From DAITPV01 sp050692555 (GTDB taxonomy: Bacteria; Actinomycetota; UBA4738; CALAEC01): a DNA stretch of 64,000 bases. This document shows, one piece after another, positions 35,044 through 43,539 of this stretch. Location: the NCBI GenBank assembly GCA_050692555.1, contig JBOGVS010000005.1, positions 1 through 64,000 of the forward strand. Reading direction: 5' to 3'. A program made the translations under genes and the position numbers. The notes beneath the pieces are model-generated. The model had not been told where the DNA came from. It saw nothing but the letters and a program-made list of their open reading frames with translations, and made no database searches. The first letter of the stretch is position 1; each line of letters starts with the position of its first letter.

Positions 35044-36270
35044 CTACGGGACGCCGCGTTCGGACTCGCACCCCCCGGCCCGGTCCCGTCCCCGGCCGCC
35101 TGAGCAGCGGTCCTCGCCGGGACCCCCGTTCAGTCGGTCCCGGCCGGCCCCCCCGCGGATGCTGTCGTTGCTGCCCTGAGCCAGCAGGACGTCGTCACCG
35201 CGGCCACCGGCGATGAAGTCGTTCCCGCCCCCGCCGCAGACCAGGTCGTTGCCACCCCCGGACTTCACCCTGTCGAGGTCACCGAGCGCGGACACGACGT
35301 CGCGGAACGGGGTCCCCCTGAGGACGTCACGGCCACTGGTGCCCACGATCGTGGCGAACTCGCCCGCGCACCGGGGCGGCTGAACGGTGAGCGCGGAGGG
35401 ATCGACGAAGCTCCCGCCGGATGCCACGGTCTTCTGGGCGCCGGTGAACCTGGCCACCCGGACGACGCCGCCCGAGCCACCGAAGGCCTCGGGGTCGGCT
35501 ACCACCACATTGCCGTCCAGGTCCACCCCCACGCCGGCCGGCGCTTGGAACGATCCTCCCGAGGTCACCAGGGTCTGCTCGCCGGTGTCGGGATCCACGC
35601 CGAACAGGGCCCCGGCGGCCGCGGAGATGCTTCGCCCCGTCACCAGGAGCTCGCCGGCCAGTCCCACGGCGATCCCCTGGGGATCCTGGAGGTCACCGCC
35701 GGAGGAGACCACGGCCCGTGCCCCGCTCGCCGGGTCGACCCGGATCACCGCATCGGCCCCCTCGTCGGCCACGTACACCTCACCCCGTGGCCCCACCACG
35801 GCGTCCACCGGGTCGATGAACGGGGCGCCGGAGGCCACCACGCCCTGCTGTCCGTTGCCCGGGTCCACTCGGAACAGGGCTCCCGACCCGAACGCGTCGC
35901 GGTCGAGGACCAGGACGCGCCCGTCGGGGGCCACCACGACGTCACGCGGAGTGACGAAGTCCCCGCCGGACGACACCACGTGCTGCTGGCCGTTCGTGGG
36001 CGCCACCCGCAGCAGACCCGGCACGCCCTCGTCTGTCACCAGGAGCCTGCCGTCGTTCCCCACCGCGATCCCCCGTGGCCGCACCAGGTCGTCGCCCGAG
36101 CTCACCGTGTCCCGGGCTCCGCTCGAGGGATCGACGCGGAAGACCGTGGCGGTGCCGGGATCCGACACCAGCAGGTCGCCGGCCTGAGACGTGGATGCCA
36201 CCGCCGGGGAGATGGACACCGCCACAACCAGCAGAGCCCCGGCCAAGATGCCCGGACCGGGCCGCCTCAC
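35044..36270 (-). CDS. Secreted beta-propeller protein with RTX-like tail
   Basis: The 408-residue protein has a signal peptide and about six NHL/SMP30-like repeats of roughly 45 residues (pattern P.GIAV...G.LLVTD......RV.P..G....V.SGG), enough for one beta-propeller at residues 35-310. RTX-like units follow (VGTSGRDVLRGT, GGGGNDFIAGGRGDD), closer to classical calcium-binding GGxGxD than in the neighbours, ending DRC...GGCESERGVP. The start GTG at 36270 overlaps the carbamate kinase stop. Propellers of this type bind ligands or act as lactonases; no catalytic residues could be assigned. Confidence 0.82.
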   Translation of the reverse strand: MRRPGPGILAGALLVVAVSISPAVASTSQAGDLLVSDPGTATVFRVDPSSGARDTVSSGDDLVRPRGIAVGNDGRLLVTDEGVPGLLRVAPTNGQQHVVSSGGDFVTPRDVVVAPDGRVLVLDRDAFGSGALFRVDPGNGQQGVVASGAPFIDPVDAVVGPRGEVYVADEGADAVIRVDPASGARAVVSSGGDLQDPQGIAVGLAGELLVTGRSISAAAGALFGVDPDTGEQTLVTSGGSFQAPAGVGVDLDGNVVVADPEAFGGSGGVVRVARFTGAQKTVASGGSFVDPSALTVQPPRCAGEFATIVGTSGRDVLRGTPFRDVVSALGDLDRVKSGGGNDLVCGGGGNDFIAGGRGDDVLLAQGSNDSIRGGAGRDRLNGGPGEDRCSGGRGRDRAGGCESERGVP

Positions 36271-37208
36271 GCCGGACCGATCGTGGTCCCGGCCTTGTTC
36301 TGGAGGGCCTCCGGCGCGTCGTCCAGGGAGCAGATCACGGCCCGCCGGCCTCCGTTCTCGATGAACTCGCAGGCTGCCTCGACCTTGGGGCCCATCGATC
36401 CGGGAGGGAACGCGCCGTGCGCAACCATTCGCCTGGCCTCCTCGGCCGTGAGGTGGTCGATGAGTCGCTGGTCGGGTTGTCCGTAGCGCTCGTACACCCC
36501 TTCCACGTCGGTGCAGATCAGGAAGGTGCCTGCGGCCACGTCCCGGGCCAGGATGGCCCCCGCCAGGTCCTTGTCCACCACGGCTTCCACCCCGATCAGC
36601 CGGGGGCCCTCCTCGATCACCGGGACACCGCCACCGCCACCACCGATGACGATGGCGCCCGACTCGGCGAGCAGCCGGATCACCGGGGCCTCCACGATCG
36701 AGTACGGCCGGGGCGAGGGAACCACCCGCCTCCACTGGCCCTCGGTGGTGGGGGCCATCTTCCATCCGCGCTCGGCGGCCAGGCGCTTGGCCTCCGCCTC
36801 GTCGTAGTGAGGCCCGATCGGCTTGGTGGGGTTCTCGAACGCCGGGTCGTCGGGAGGGACCCGGGTGAACGTCAGGACGGTGACCACCGGCCTCTCCATG
36901 TCCCGCTCGTAGAACACGTCTCCGATGGTCACCTGAAGGAGGTACCCGATCTGTCCCTGGCTCTCGGCTCCGCACACGTCCAGGGGCATGGGGTGGACCC
37001 ATTCGCTGGCCGCCTCGTTCTGCAGGAGGATCCGACCCACCTGGGGGCCATTGCCGTGGGTCACCACGATCTCCCAGCCGAGATTGGCCACGTCCGCCAC
37101 GCGCTCGGCGGCCATCCGGGCGTTCTTCCGCATGACTTCGGCGGAGTCCTCGTCCCCCCTGCGCAGGAGGGCGTTGCCCCCCAGAGCCACCACCACCCGA
37201 TCCGTCAC
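36267..37208 (-). CDS. arcC: Carbamate kinase
   Basis: It transfers phosphate between carbamoyl phosphate and ADP. The 313-residue protein starts VVVALGGNALLRRG and has VTHGNGPQVG, the QGQIGYLLQ helix, GGGGGGVPVIEE, VDKDLAGAILA, the conserved LICTDVEGVY and PPGSMGPKVEAA. Length and motifs are fully typical. Its GTG overlaps the stop of the upstream GTPase gene by 4 bp and its stop overlaps the next start. No arginine deiminase or carbamoyltransferase is present nearby, so its substrate supply is unclear. Confidence 0.94.
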   Translation of the reverse strand: MTDRVVVALGGNALLRRGDEDSAEVMRKNARMAAERVADVANLGWEIVVTHGNGPQVGRILLQNEAASEWVHPMPLDVCGAESQGQIGYLLQVTIGDVFYERDMERPVVTVLTFTRVPPDDPAFENPTKPIGPHYDEAEAKRLAAERGWKMAPTTEGQWRRVVPSPRPYSIVEAPVIRLLAESGAIVIGGGGGGVPVIEEGPRLIGVEAVVDKDLAGAILARDVAAGTFLICTDVEGVYERYGQPDQRLIDHLTAEEARRMVAHGAFPPGSMGPKVEAACEFIENGGRRAVICSLDDAPEALQNKAGTTIGPA

Positions 37209-38518
37209 GAGGGGATCCTCTCCGCCAGGATCTCGGCCAGGGTGGGATATCCCTCCACTTCCTCGAGCTCGTACCGGACCCGAACCGACGGCTTGCGGAT
37301 GTCGGCGACCTTCGCCAGATCGACAGGAGTAGCGATGATCACCACGTCCACGGGAGCGGCGTCGATGGTCCGTTCCATCTCGTCGATCTGTGCCGCCGAG
37401 TACCCCATGGCCGGGAGGACCGGCCCCACCGGGTAGTTCTCGAAGACCTTGGTGAGCGAGCCGGTGACGTACGGCCGGGGGTCCACGATCTGCGCGGCTC
37501 CGTGGGCCCTGGCGGCCACGATGCCGGCTCCGTAGGTCATCTCGCCGTGGCTGAGGGTGGGGCCGTCCTCGATCACCAGCACCCGCTTGCTCTTCACGGC
37601 GTCCGGGTTGTCCACGGTCACCGGGCTGCGGGCTCGGATGATGGTGGCCCCGGGGTTCACCTCGCGGGCCGTGGCCTCCACCCGGTCGACGTTGCCCGGG
37701 TCAGCGGTGTCCACCTTGTTGATGACCACGACGTCCGCCATCCGCAGGTTGGCCTCCCCGGGGTGATAGGACGTCTCGTGGCCCGGCCGGTGGGGATCGG
37801 CCACCACGATGTGCACGTCGGGCCGGTAGAACGGGAGATCGTTGTTCCCGCCGTCCCACACCACCACGTCGGCCTCGGCCTGGGCGGCTTTCAGGATCTC
37901 CTCGTAATCCACCCCGGCGTACACCACGGTGCCGGCCGCAAGGTGGGCCTCGTACTCCTCCCGCTCCTCCACCGTGGCCCTGGCTTCCCGGAGGTCCTGG
38001 TACGAAGCGAACCTCTGCACCCGCTGGGCGACGATGTCCCCGTACGGCATGGGGTGGCGCACGGCCACGGGCCCGCGCCCCTGAGCCTTCAGAGCCCGGA
38101 TCACGGCCCGGGTGGTCTGGCTCTTGCCCGCTCCGGTGCGCACCGCGCAGATGGCCACGACCGGTTTCGTGGAGCTCAGCATGGTGGCCCGGGGCCCCAG
38201 CAGCGCGAAGCTGGCTCCCGCGGCCAGCGCCCGGCTGGCCCGGTGCATCACATACGGGTGGGACACATCCGAGTAGGCGAACACCACCTCGTCCACCTCG
38301 TGATCGCGCACCAGGCGTTCGAGGTCCCCCTCGGGGTGGATGGGGATCCCCTCCGGGTACCGCGGGCCGGCCAGCTCGGGTGGATACCGCCTGCCCTCGA
38401 TTCCGGGGATCTGCGTGGCCGTGAACGCCACCACCTGGGTCTCGGGGTCGTCTCGATAGACCACGTTGAAGTTGTGGAAGTCCCGTCCGGCGGCGCCCAT
38501 GACGAGCACCCTCTTCAT
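37205..38518 (-). CDS. Cyclic 2,3-diphosphoglycerate synthetase-like GTPase
   Basis: This 437-residue P-loop protein has an N-terminal Rossmann-like part (VLVMGAAGRDFHNFN), then the Walker A AVRTGAGKSQTT near residue 130, DGGNNDLPF, a Walker-like VINKVD guanine-recognition motif and a C-terminal domain. It matches the family annotated as cyclic 2,3-diphosphoglycerate synthetase, found in methanogens and many bacteria where the product is often unproven. GAGGAGG lies before the ATG. Translational overlap with arcC suggests that the two act in one process using acyl-phosphate or NTP chemistry. Confidence 0.85.
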   Translation of the reverse strand: MKRVLVMGAAGRDFHNFNVVYRDDPETQVVAFTATQIPGIEGRRYPPELAGPRYPEGIPIHPEGDLERLVRDHEVDEVVFAYSDVSHPYVMHRASRALAAGASFALLGPRATMLSSTKPVVAICAVRTGAGKSQTTRAVIRALKAQGRGPVAVRHPMPYGDIVAQRVQRFASYQDLREARATVEEREEYEAHLAAGTVVYAGVDYEEILKAAQAEADVVVWDGGNNDLPFYRPDVHIVVADPHRPGHETSYHPGEANLRMADVVVINKVDTADPGNVDRVEATAREVNPGATIIRARSPVTVDNPDAVKSKRVLVIEDGPTLSHGEMTYGAGIVAARAHGAAQIVDPRPYVTGSLTKVFENYPVGPVLPAMGYSAAQIDEMERTIDAAPVDVVIIATPVDLAKVADIRKPSVRVRYELEEVEGYPTLAEILAERIPS

Positions 38519-38544
38519 GCGCTCCTCCTCTTCGAGGGCCCTTG

Positions 38545-38574
38545 AGCGTACGGCAGGCGCCCGGGGCGGTACAA
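38545..38574 (-). promoter_or_regulatory. Promoter of the GTPase-arcC-propeller operon
   Basis: On the minus strand TTGTAC (38574-38569) and TACGCT (38550-38545) are 18 bp apart. The leader of about 20 nt contains the GAGGAGG ribosome-binding site of the GTPase gene. Confidence 0.55.
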
Positions 38575-38632
38575 GGATATCTGGCGGACTGAAACGTCGG
38601 CCGAATCCCCTCCGGCCATCATGCCGGGGTGC

Positions 38633-39541
38633 TCAGCCGCCGCCGGTCGTGGATCTCAGTCCGGGGAGCACCTCTCGGGCTACCAGGCTTCGTCGGTCGG
38701 CGGGCCCGGCCAGGACCATCACCGCCCAGGTAGCCCCGGCGTCCCCTAGGGCCTCCAAGAACTCGCGGAGCTGGGCCACGGTTCCCGTCCACGCTTCGTC
38801 GTCCAGCCCCCGGGCCTTGCGCTTCCTCACCAGCTCCTCGGTCTCGGCATCGTCCTTCCCGGCCAGCACGATCCCCGCCCAGGTCGGCTCGACCGCTCGG
38901 TCCCCGGCGGTCTCGCGGAGCACGGCCACCTTGCGTTCGTAGGCTTCGGGGTCCAGGCCCCACCCGTTCCACCCGTCGGCGATCCGTCCCGCCATACGCA
39001 CCACGGCATCCGCCTGGGCCCCGATCCACACGGGCGGACCGCCGTCCTGAGCCGGGGGCGGGAGGAGGGGGCCCAGGAGCTTGGGGACGTGCCTGCCTCC
39101 GGGGAATCGCCCTCCGGCGAACAGGGCCTTGACGGCCTTGACCGTCTCCTCCAGGTGCTCTCGCCGCTCCGACTTGCCCAGCATCGGGATGCCGTACGCC
39201 ACGTGCTCGGGCCGGTCGATGGGGTCCCCGGTGCCGATCCCCAGGATGAACCGGCCTCCCGCGGCCGCGTCCAGCCAGGACACCTGTTTCGCCAGCATCC
39301 CGGCCGGACGGATGGATGCCCGGGTCACCAGGGTCCCCAGCGTGACGCGGTCGGTCACCGCAGCGACCGCCGCCAGGATGGTGAACGCCTCCAGCGAGGG
39401 CCGGTCCGGCGGGGCACCGGGCGGGAAGAAGTGGTCGAAGGCGAACACGCCGTCGTAGCCAAGGTCCTCGGCCTCCCGGGCGGCGTCCAGCACCTTGAGG
39501 GGATCGCCGGAGAACAGCGGCAGGATCACGCCGACCTTCAC
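38633..39541 (-). CDS. LLM-class (probably F420-dependent) oxidoreductase
   Basis: The 302-residue TIM barrel of the luciferase-like monooxygenase class begins VKVGVILPLFSGDP and has GYDGVFAFDHFF, LGTLVTRASIRP, GGRFILGIGTGD and GLDDEAWTGT near the end. In actinobacteria such proteins usually bind F420 and reduce or oxidise small organic substrates, but flavin use cannot be excluded by eye. The GTG at 39541 is 4 bp from the ROK gene stop, making this the last gene of the SRPBCC-ArsA operon. Confidence 0.88.
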   Translation of the reverse strand: MKVGVILPLFSGDPLKVLDAAREAEDLGYDGVFAFDHFFPPGAPPDRPSLEAFTILAAVAAVTDRVTLGTLVTRASIRPAGMLAKQVSWLDAAAGGRFILGIGTGDPIDRPEHVAYGIPMLGKSERREHLEETVKAVKALFAGGRFPGGRHVPKLLGPLLPPPAQDGGPPVWIGAQADAVVRMAGRIADGWNGWGLDPEAYERKVAVLRETAGDRAVEPTWAGIVLAGKDDAETEELVRKRKARGLDDEAWTGTVAQLREFLEALGDAGATWAVMVLAGPADRRSLVAREVLPGLRSTTGGG

Positions 39542-39545
39542 CGCT

Positions 39546-40487
39546 TCACTCCAGCAGGTCGAGGGCCAGAGCCGCGGCGCCGATCGCCCCGGCATCGTTC
39601 CCCAGGAGGGCCGCCACGATCTGGACGTCTGGTCGGTGATCGGGGGCCTCTACCGCGTCCCGGAACGCCCGCCGGGCCGGCTCGAGCAGCAGGTCGCCCT
39701 CCTCTGCCACGCCGCCGCCCACCACGACGAGCTCGGGGTCGAGGGTGTTCACCAGTCCGGCGATCCCCTCCCCCAGTCGCCGCCCCACTTCGGCGAAGAT
39801 GGCCATCGCCCCACCGTCTCCCTTTGCCGCTGCGTCCGATACGTGACGCCCGGTCACCCGTTCGCCTCCGGCCAGCGTGGCGATCAGTGAGGTCGGATCC
39901 GCGTCCGCGAGCTGCTGGCCCAGGCGGCCGATGGCCTGCCCGCTGGCCACCTGCTCCCAGCAACCGCGATTCCCACACCCGCACGGAGGCCCGTCCGGTT
40001 CCACGATCACGTGGCCGATCTCGGCGGCGAAACCGTGAGCGCCACGGAACAGCCTCCCGTCCTCGATGATCCCGCCGCCGATCCCGGTACCCACGGTCAC
40101 CACGAGGGCGTGACGGGTCCCTCGAGCGGCCCCGAATCGATATTCGCCCCACGCCGCCGCGTTGGCGTCGTTGTCCACCACACACGGGATCGCCACCCGA
40201 TCCGCGACCAGGGCTCGGAGGGAAACCTCCCTGAGCGGAAGGTTGGGGGAGAAGGCCAGGGCACCGGCCTCGAAGTCCACCATTCCCGCGGCCCCCACAC
40301 CCACGGCTCCCGCCATGCCGCCCCCTGCCAGCGTCTCGGCCACGTCCAGCACCGCATCCAGAATCGTGTCCGGATCCCTCGGAGGGGTGTCGCGGATCTC
40401 TCGAGCCTGGATCGCTCCGTCCGGATCGATCCTCAGACCCATGACCTTGGTGCCCCCCAGGTCGATGCCGACGGCCGCACCGCGCAC
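39546..40487 (-). CDS. ROK family sugar kinase (glucokinase-like)
   Basis: The 313-residue kinase has the phosphate loop GIDLGGTKV, VVDNDANAAAWGEY (catalytic Asp), VTVGTGIGGGII, an EIGH sugar contact and the ROK zinc signature CGCGNRGCWE. Size and motifs suit a glucokinase or N-acetylmannosamine kinase; glucose is the likeliest substrate by family habit. No DNA-binding domain is present, so it is an enzyme and not a ROK repressor. The start is 3 bp after the baeRF-like gene. Confidence 0.92.
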   Translation of the reverse strand: MRGAAVGIDLGGTKVMGLRIDPDGAIQAREIRDTPPRDPDTILDAVLDVAETLAGGGMAGAVGVGAAGMVDFEAGALAFSPNLPLREVSLRALVADRVAIPCVVDNDANAAAWGEYRFGAARGTRHALVVTVGTGIGGGIIEDGRLFRGAHGFAAEIGHVIVEPDGPPCGCGNRGCWEQVASGQAIGRLGQQLADADPTSLIATLAGGERVTGRHVSDAAAKGDGGAMAIFAEVGRRLGEGIAGLVNTLDPELVVVGGGVAEEGDLLLEPARRAFRDAVEAPDHRPDVQIVAALLGNDAGAIGAAALALDLLE

Positions 40488-40490
40488 GGG

Positions 40491-41621
40491 TCAGAAGCGC
40501 AGGAGGGCTCCGATCCCCCCGATCTCCTCCAGCCGGGGCATCTGGGCCACGCTCTCCACCCCGGCGCTGCTTCGGAGGGCCAGCTCAACAGTCTCCTCGA
40601 CGATGTCGGGCACCTTTTCTGTCCTTGAGCCGCACGACGCGCACGTATCTCCGGAAAGGGCCCGGTGACCGCAGGACGGGCACCGAACGCCCGGAGCCGA
40701 CAGATCCGCCGTCAGCACCAGGGTCTCTACCCGCCCGGCCTCCAGGGCTGCCAGAGTCTCTTCGAGCCCGCCCACGCCTCTTCCGGTTCCCGCCGTGGCT
40801 TCCTGGACCACCCGGGACACGGTTTCTTCCTCCCGCCGCCGCTCCAGATCGAGCTCAAGGGTCAAGGCGTGGTCCACGACCTCGGTGGGGCTGGCTCCGA
40901 TCGGGAGGTTCGCCCGGTCGATCACCGTTCTCCGAACGTAGTCGTGAAGCTCCCGCTCGAGCTCCGGCACGATCTCCTCCGGGCCCGCCAGGACCAAGTG
41001 GTCGAAGTCCCGCTGTTGGTGCAGGCGAAGGAGGGCCTCGGATACCCGCTTGAGGTGGCGCTGGACGTGGTCCTCGATGTGCCGCTGGAGCCTGGCCTGG
41101 GCCCAGCCTCCCTGGTCGTGCTGTCCGGGGACATCGTCCAGGATGCTGGTGACCTCCTCGATGTCGCCCAGGCGGGACAACAGCACTCGGGCCTTCTCCC
41201 GGTCCACCAGGACCGTGCACACCGTCTCCGCCAGCTCCAGCACGGACTCCAGTGGGAGCAGGTACGGTCGGGGGGCCACCACGACCCGGTCGCGGAACGT
41301 CCGGTAGAAGGGGACGTCCTGCCACAGGCCGGCGCCCGAGCACGAAAACAGGGCCAGTCCCCGAACGCCGCTCCGGTCGAACTCATCCCGCGCGTATCGT
41401 TCGATCCGTTCGGCGTCCTTCCCCACCGAGCGTTGGGCTTCTCGGTCGTCCTGGGGAGCCTGATCCCTGGCTCGCCGGGCCAGGTCCTCCGCCCGGCTGA
41501 TCACCGCTCCTCGCTGCGGGTACCGGCGGCCGTCGACGTCCATGTACAGGGTGGTGACCGGAAGGCCGTGGGTCTCCCACTCAGCAAGCTTCCGCAGGAG
41601 GTCCCGGTCGGGCGGGGCCAC
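40491..41621 (-). CDS. baeRF (Rv2629-like) release-factor-fold protein with zinc ribbon
   Basis: The 376-residue protein resembles the bacterial archaeo-eukaryotic release factor group: an N-terminal domain (VTTLYMDVDGRR), a central loop with GQHDQGGWAQARLQRHIE, in the place where eRF1 has GGQ, and an L7Ae-like third domain. A CPSC...CASC zinc ribbon near residues 315-335 closes it. Relatives are linked to ribosome rescue and dormancy, but no activity is proven here. The GTG at 41621 has AGGAG 4 nt upstream; longer starts overlap the previous gene. Confidence 0.8.
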   Translation of the reverse strand: MAPPDRDLLRKLAEWETHGLPVTTLYMDVDGRRYPQRGAVISRAEDLARRARDQAPQDDREAQRSVGKDAERIERYARDEFDRSGVRGLALFSCSGAGLWQDVPFYRTFRDRVVVAPRPYLLPLESVLELAETVCTVLVDREKARVLLSRLGDIEEVTSILDDVPGQHDQGGWAQARLQRHIEDHVQRHLKRVSEALLRLHQQRDFDHLVLAGPEEIVPELERELHDYVRRTVIDRANLPIGASPTEVVDHALTLELDLERRREEETVSRVVQEATAGTGRGVGGLEETLAALEAGRVETLVLTADLSAPGVRCPSCGHRALSGDTCASCGSRTEKVPDIVEETVELALRSSAGVESVAQMPRLEEIGGIGALLRF

Positions 41622-41625
41622 GCTC

Positions 41626-41862
41626 CTACTCGACCTCGATGTGCTCGAGCTGCGAGGTCCGACCCAGGTCGTCGGCCCGAGCATTGAGCACAGCGGTGAG
41701 CGCCAAGACGAACTCCCGTCCCGCCGCCATGAGGTGCTCCACCGCCTCCGGACGGGCGTTTCCCGTGACGGTCAGGAACATGCCCACCGGGCAGAAGCCC
41801 ACGGGGCACACGTGGTCGGTCTCCTTCTCCCGCTTGCTCGTGGATCGCTTTGCCTGGGCCAT
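41626..41862 (-). CDS. 78-residue protein with CPVGFCPVG motif
   Basis: A small protein with a basic N-terminus (QAKRSTSKREKE), then the duplicated CPVG pair at about residues 19-27 and a helical rest. A strong AGGAGGA precedes the ATG at 41862. The two cysteines suggest metal binding or a cofactor contact. It sits between ArsA and the baeRF-like gene and is probably made with them. The function is unknown. Confidence 0.8.
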   Translation of the reverse strand: MAQAKRSTSKREKETDHVCPVGFCPVGMFLTVTGNARPEAVEHLMAAGREFVLALTAVLNARADDLGRTSQLEHIEVE

Positions 41863-41870
41863 CGCTCCTC

Positions 41871-43067
41871 CTACCTCCGGCTTACCCGGGCCGCACGGCC
41901 CGGCTTCTCGGCGAACCTGACCTCCAGCCCGTCCTCCGTGGACCGCGCCTGGTGCACCTCCAGGCGTTGCAATGCGGCGGGTAGGATCAGGTTCCGCTTG
42001 TAGGAGCCGACTCTGACGTAGAGCTCGTCCCCCTTCCGAAAGATGTCCAGCTCTCCGCGATCGGCGAACGGCAGGCGCATCGACAGGACGTACCACGGTC
42101 CCTTCTTTCGGACCCGGATCGGCTGGTCCCGGTGGAGCACGTCGGTGACGTCGCGCTCGCCGTATACCTCCTCCCCCATCCGTTCCAGAAGCTCCAGGCC
42201 CACCATCTCCTGGTCGAAGAGCCTGGCTTGGAGGATGGGCACCGGCTGGAACGACTCCTCGATGGTGGCCAGGTGCTCGGCCTGGATCTCCTTCCACTTG
42301 CCGAAGTACGGATCGTTGACCTCGTCGGGGATGATCCTGTTGGCCACCACGGCGTCGACGCGATAGCCGAACAGGTTCAGGTAGGTGTAGGTCCGGCGGG
42401 CCTCGGCGATGACCATCTTCTCCGCGTTCACCACCAGGCGCACCGAGGCGTTCTTCTCGTCGGTCAGCAGCCGGCGCACCACCTCCAGGTTGCGGTGCAG
42501 CCGCTCCACGGCCGCGAAGATCCGATCATCGGGGATCGGCATGCTGGTCACCCGGGTGAGCACCGGACGGATCGTCTTCACCACGCCGCGCTGGATGGGG
42601 AAGATCCGCTCGATGTACCAGTTCATGACCTCCGGGAGCGACAGGAGGCGGAGCGTCTCCGCGGTAGGGGCGCAGTCGATCACCATTAGGTCGTACTTCC
42701 CGCTCTCGGCGTGCCGGCGCATGTCCGTGAGACTGAAGATCTCGTCGAGTCCGGGGATCACCGAGAGCTCCTCGGCCTCCACGGTGTCCACGCCCATCCA
42801 GTTGAGCAGCGAGATCACGTGTTCCTGGATGTCCCTCCAGTTGGACTCGAGCCGGGCCTGGGCGTCGATCTGCTCCGCCCACAGGTTGTCGGCCAGCTGG
42901 TGCTCCCGGTCCCCCAGAAGCTCGCCGAACGAGTCGGCCAGCGAGTGCGCCGGATCGGTGCTGGTGACCAGGGTGCGGACTCCGGCCTTGGCCGCCCGGA
43001 CCCCCGTGGCCGCGGCCACCGTGGTCTTGCCGACGCCGCCCTTCCCCGTGAACAGGAGGATCCTCAT
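41871..43067 (-). CDS. ArsA/Get3 family ATPase with C-terminal HSP20-like domain
   Basis: The 398-residue SIMIBI ATPase starts MRILLFTGKGGVGKTT (deviant Walker A with signature Lys), has the switch I STDPAHSLADSFG, switch II VIDCAPTAETLRLL and a C-terminal beta-rich HSP20-like domain (MRLPFADRGELDIFRKGDEL). Actinobacterial members lack the Cys pair that binds arsenite and are thought to work in protein targeting or as chaperones and not in arsenic export. Neighbouring SRPBCC and baeRF genes fit a protein-handling role (inference). Confidence 0.9.
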   Translation of the reverse strand: MRILLFTGKGGVGKTTVAAATGVRAAKAGVRTLVTSTDPAHSLADSFGELLGDREHQLADNLWAEQIDAQARLESNWRDIQEHVISLLNWMGVDTVEAEELSVIPGLDEIFSLTDMRRHAESGKYDLMVIDCAPTAETLRLLSLPEVMNWYIERIFPIQRGVVKTIRPVLTRVTSMPIPDDRIFAAVERLHRNLEVVRRLLTDEKNASVRLVVNAEKMVIAEARRTYTYLNLFGYRVDAVVANRIIPDEVNDPYFGKWKEIQAEHLATIEESFQPVPILQARLFDQEMVGLELLERMGEEVYGERDVTDVLHRDQPIRVRKKGPWYVLSMRLPFADRGELDIFRKGDELYVRVGSYKRNLILPAALQRLEVHQARSTEDGLEVRFAEKPGRAARVSRR

Positions 43068-43086
43068 CGAGCTCCTATCGTAACGC

Positions 43087-43524
43087 TCACCCCTCGACCC
43101 GCTTCTTCAACCCCTCGAGCGCCGTGTTGATCGCGGTGCGATCCGCCCTCCGCTTCACGAACCCGGGGACCGGGACGCCGAGCTCCACGGCCAGCCGGTA
43201 TGTCACCTTCGTGTCCCCGTTGAGCGGCTCGAGCTCGTACGAGCCGGTGATGTCCTTGACCGCCCCCGAGGCCTCCGCGGTGGTCCACCGCACCCCTCGA
43301 TCCTCGGCCTCGTACTCGTACCGAAGTGTGTACGTCGCGGAGAACCCCATGGCCGAGAACTCGTAGGCCACCTCGCTGGGCCGGCCGCCGTCGCCACGCT
43401 CGCGAACCTCTGCCGAGCGGATGCCGTCCACCCATTCGGGGTACGACTCGAAGTCGGCGATCACCGCCATGATCTCCGCGGGATCCGCATCGATCTCGAT
43501 CGAGCCCTCGGTCTGCTCGGCCAT
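43087..43524 (-). CDS. SRPBCC family protein
   Basis: The 145-residue START-like protein begins GSIEIDADPAEIMAVIADFESYPEWV, the typical opening of polyketide cyclase/dehydrase-like SRPBCC proteins, followed by alternating strands and a long C-terminal helix. Such proteins hold hydrophobic ligands. The gene opens the ArsA operon, 19 bp upstream of it; this pairing is common in actinobacteria. Confidence 0.88.
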   Translation of the reverse strand: MAEQTEGSIEIDADPAEIMAVIADFESYPEWVDGIRSAEVRERGDGGRPSEVAYEFSAMGFSATYTLRYEYEAEDRGVRWTTAEASGAVKDITGSYELEPLNGDTKVTYRLAVELGVPVPGFVKRRADRTAINTALEGLKKRVEG

Positions 43525-43539
43525 CTCGCCTCCGTTTCG

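Noticed and set aside
35044..37002. A 652-residue version of the propeller protein
   Set aside because: The extra N-terminal part is out-of-frame translation of carbamate kinase; the signal peptide begins at the GTG at 36270.
41871..43067. Arsenite efflux ATPase
   Set aside because: The protein has a single ATPase unit without the arsenite Cys set, and no arsB/acr3 or arsR gene is near; ArsA family membership only is retained.
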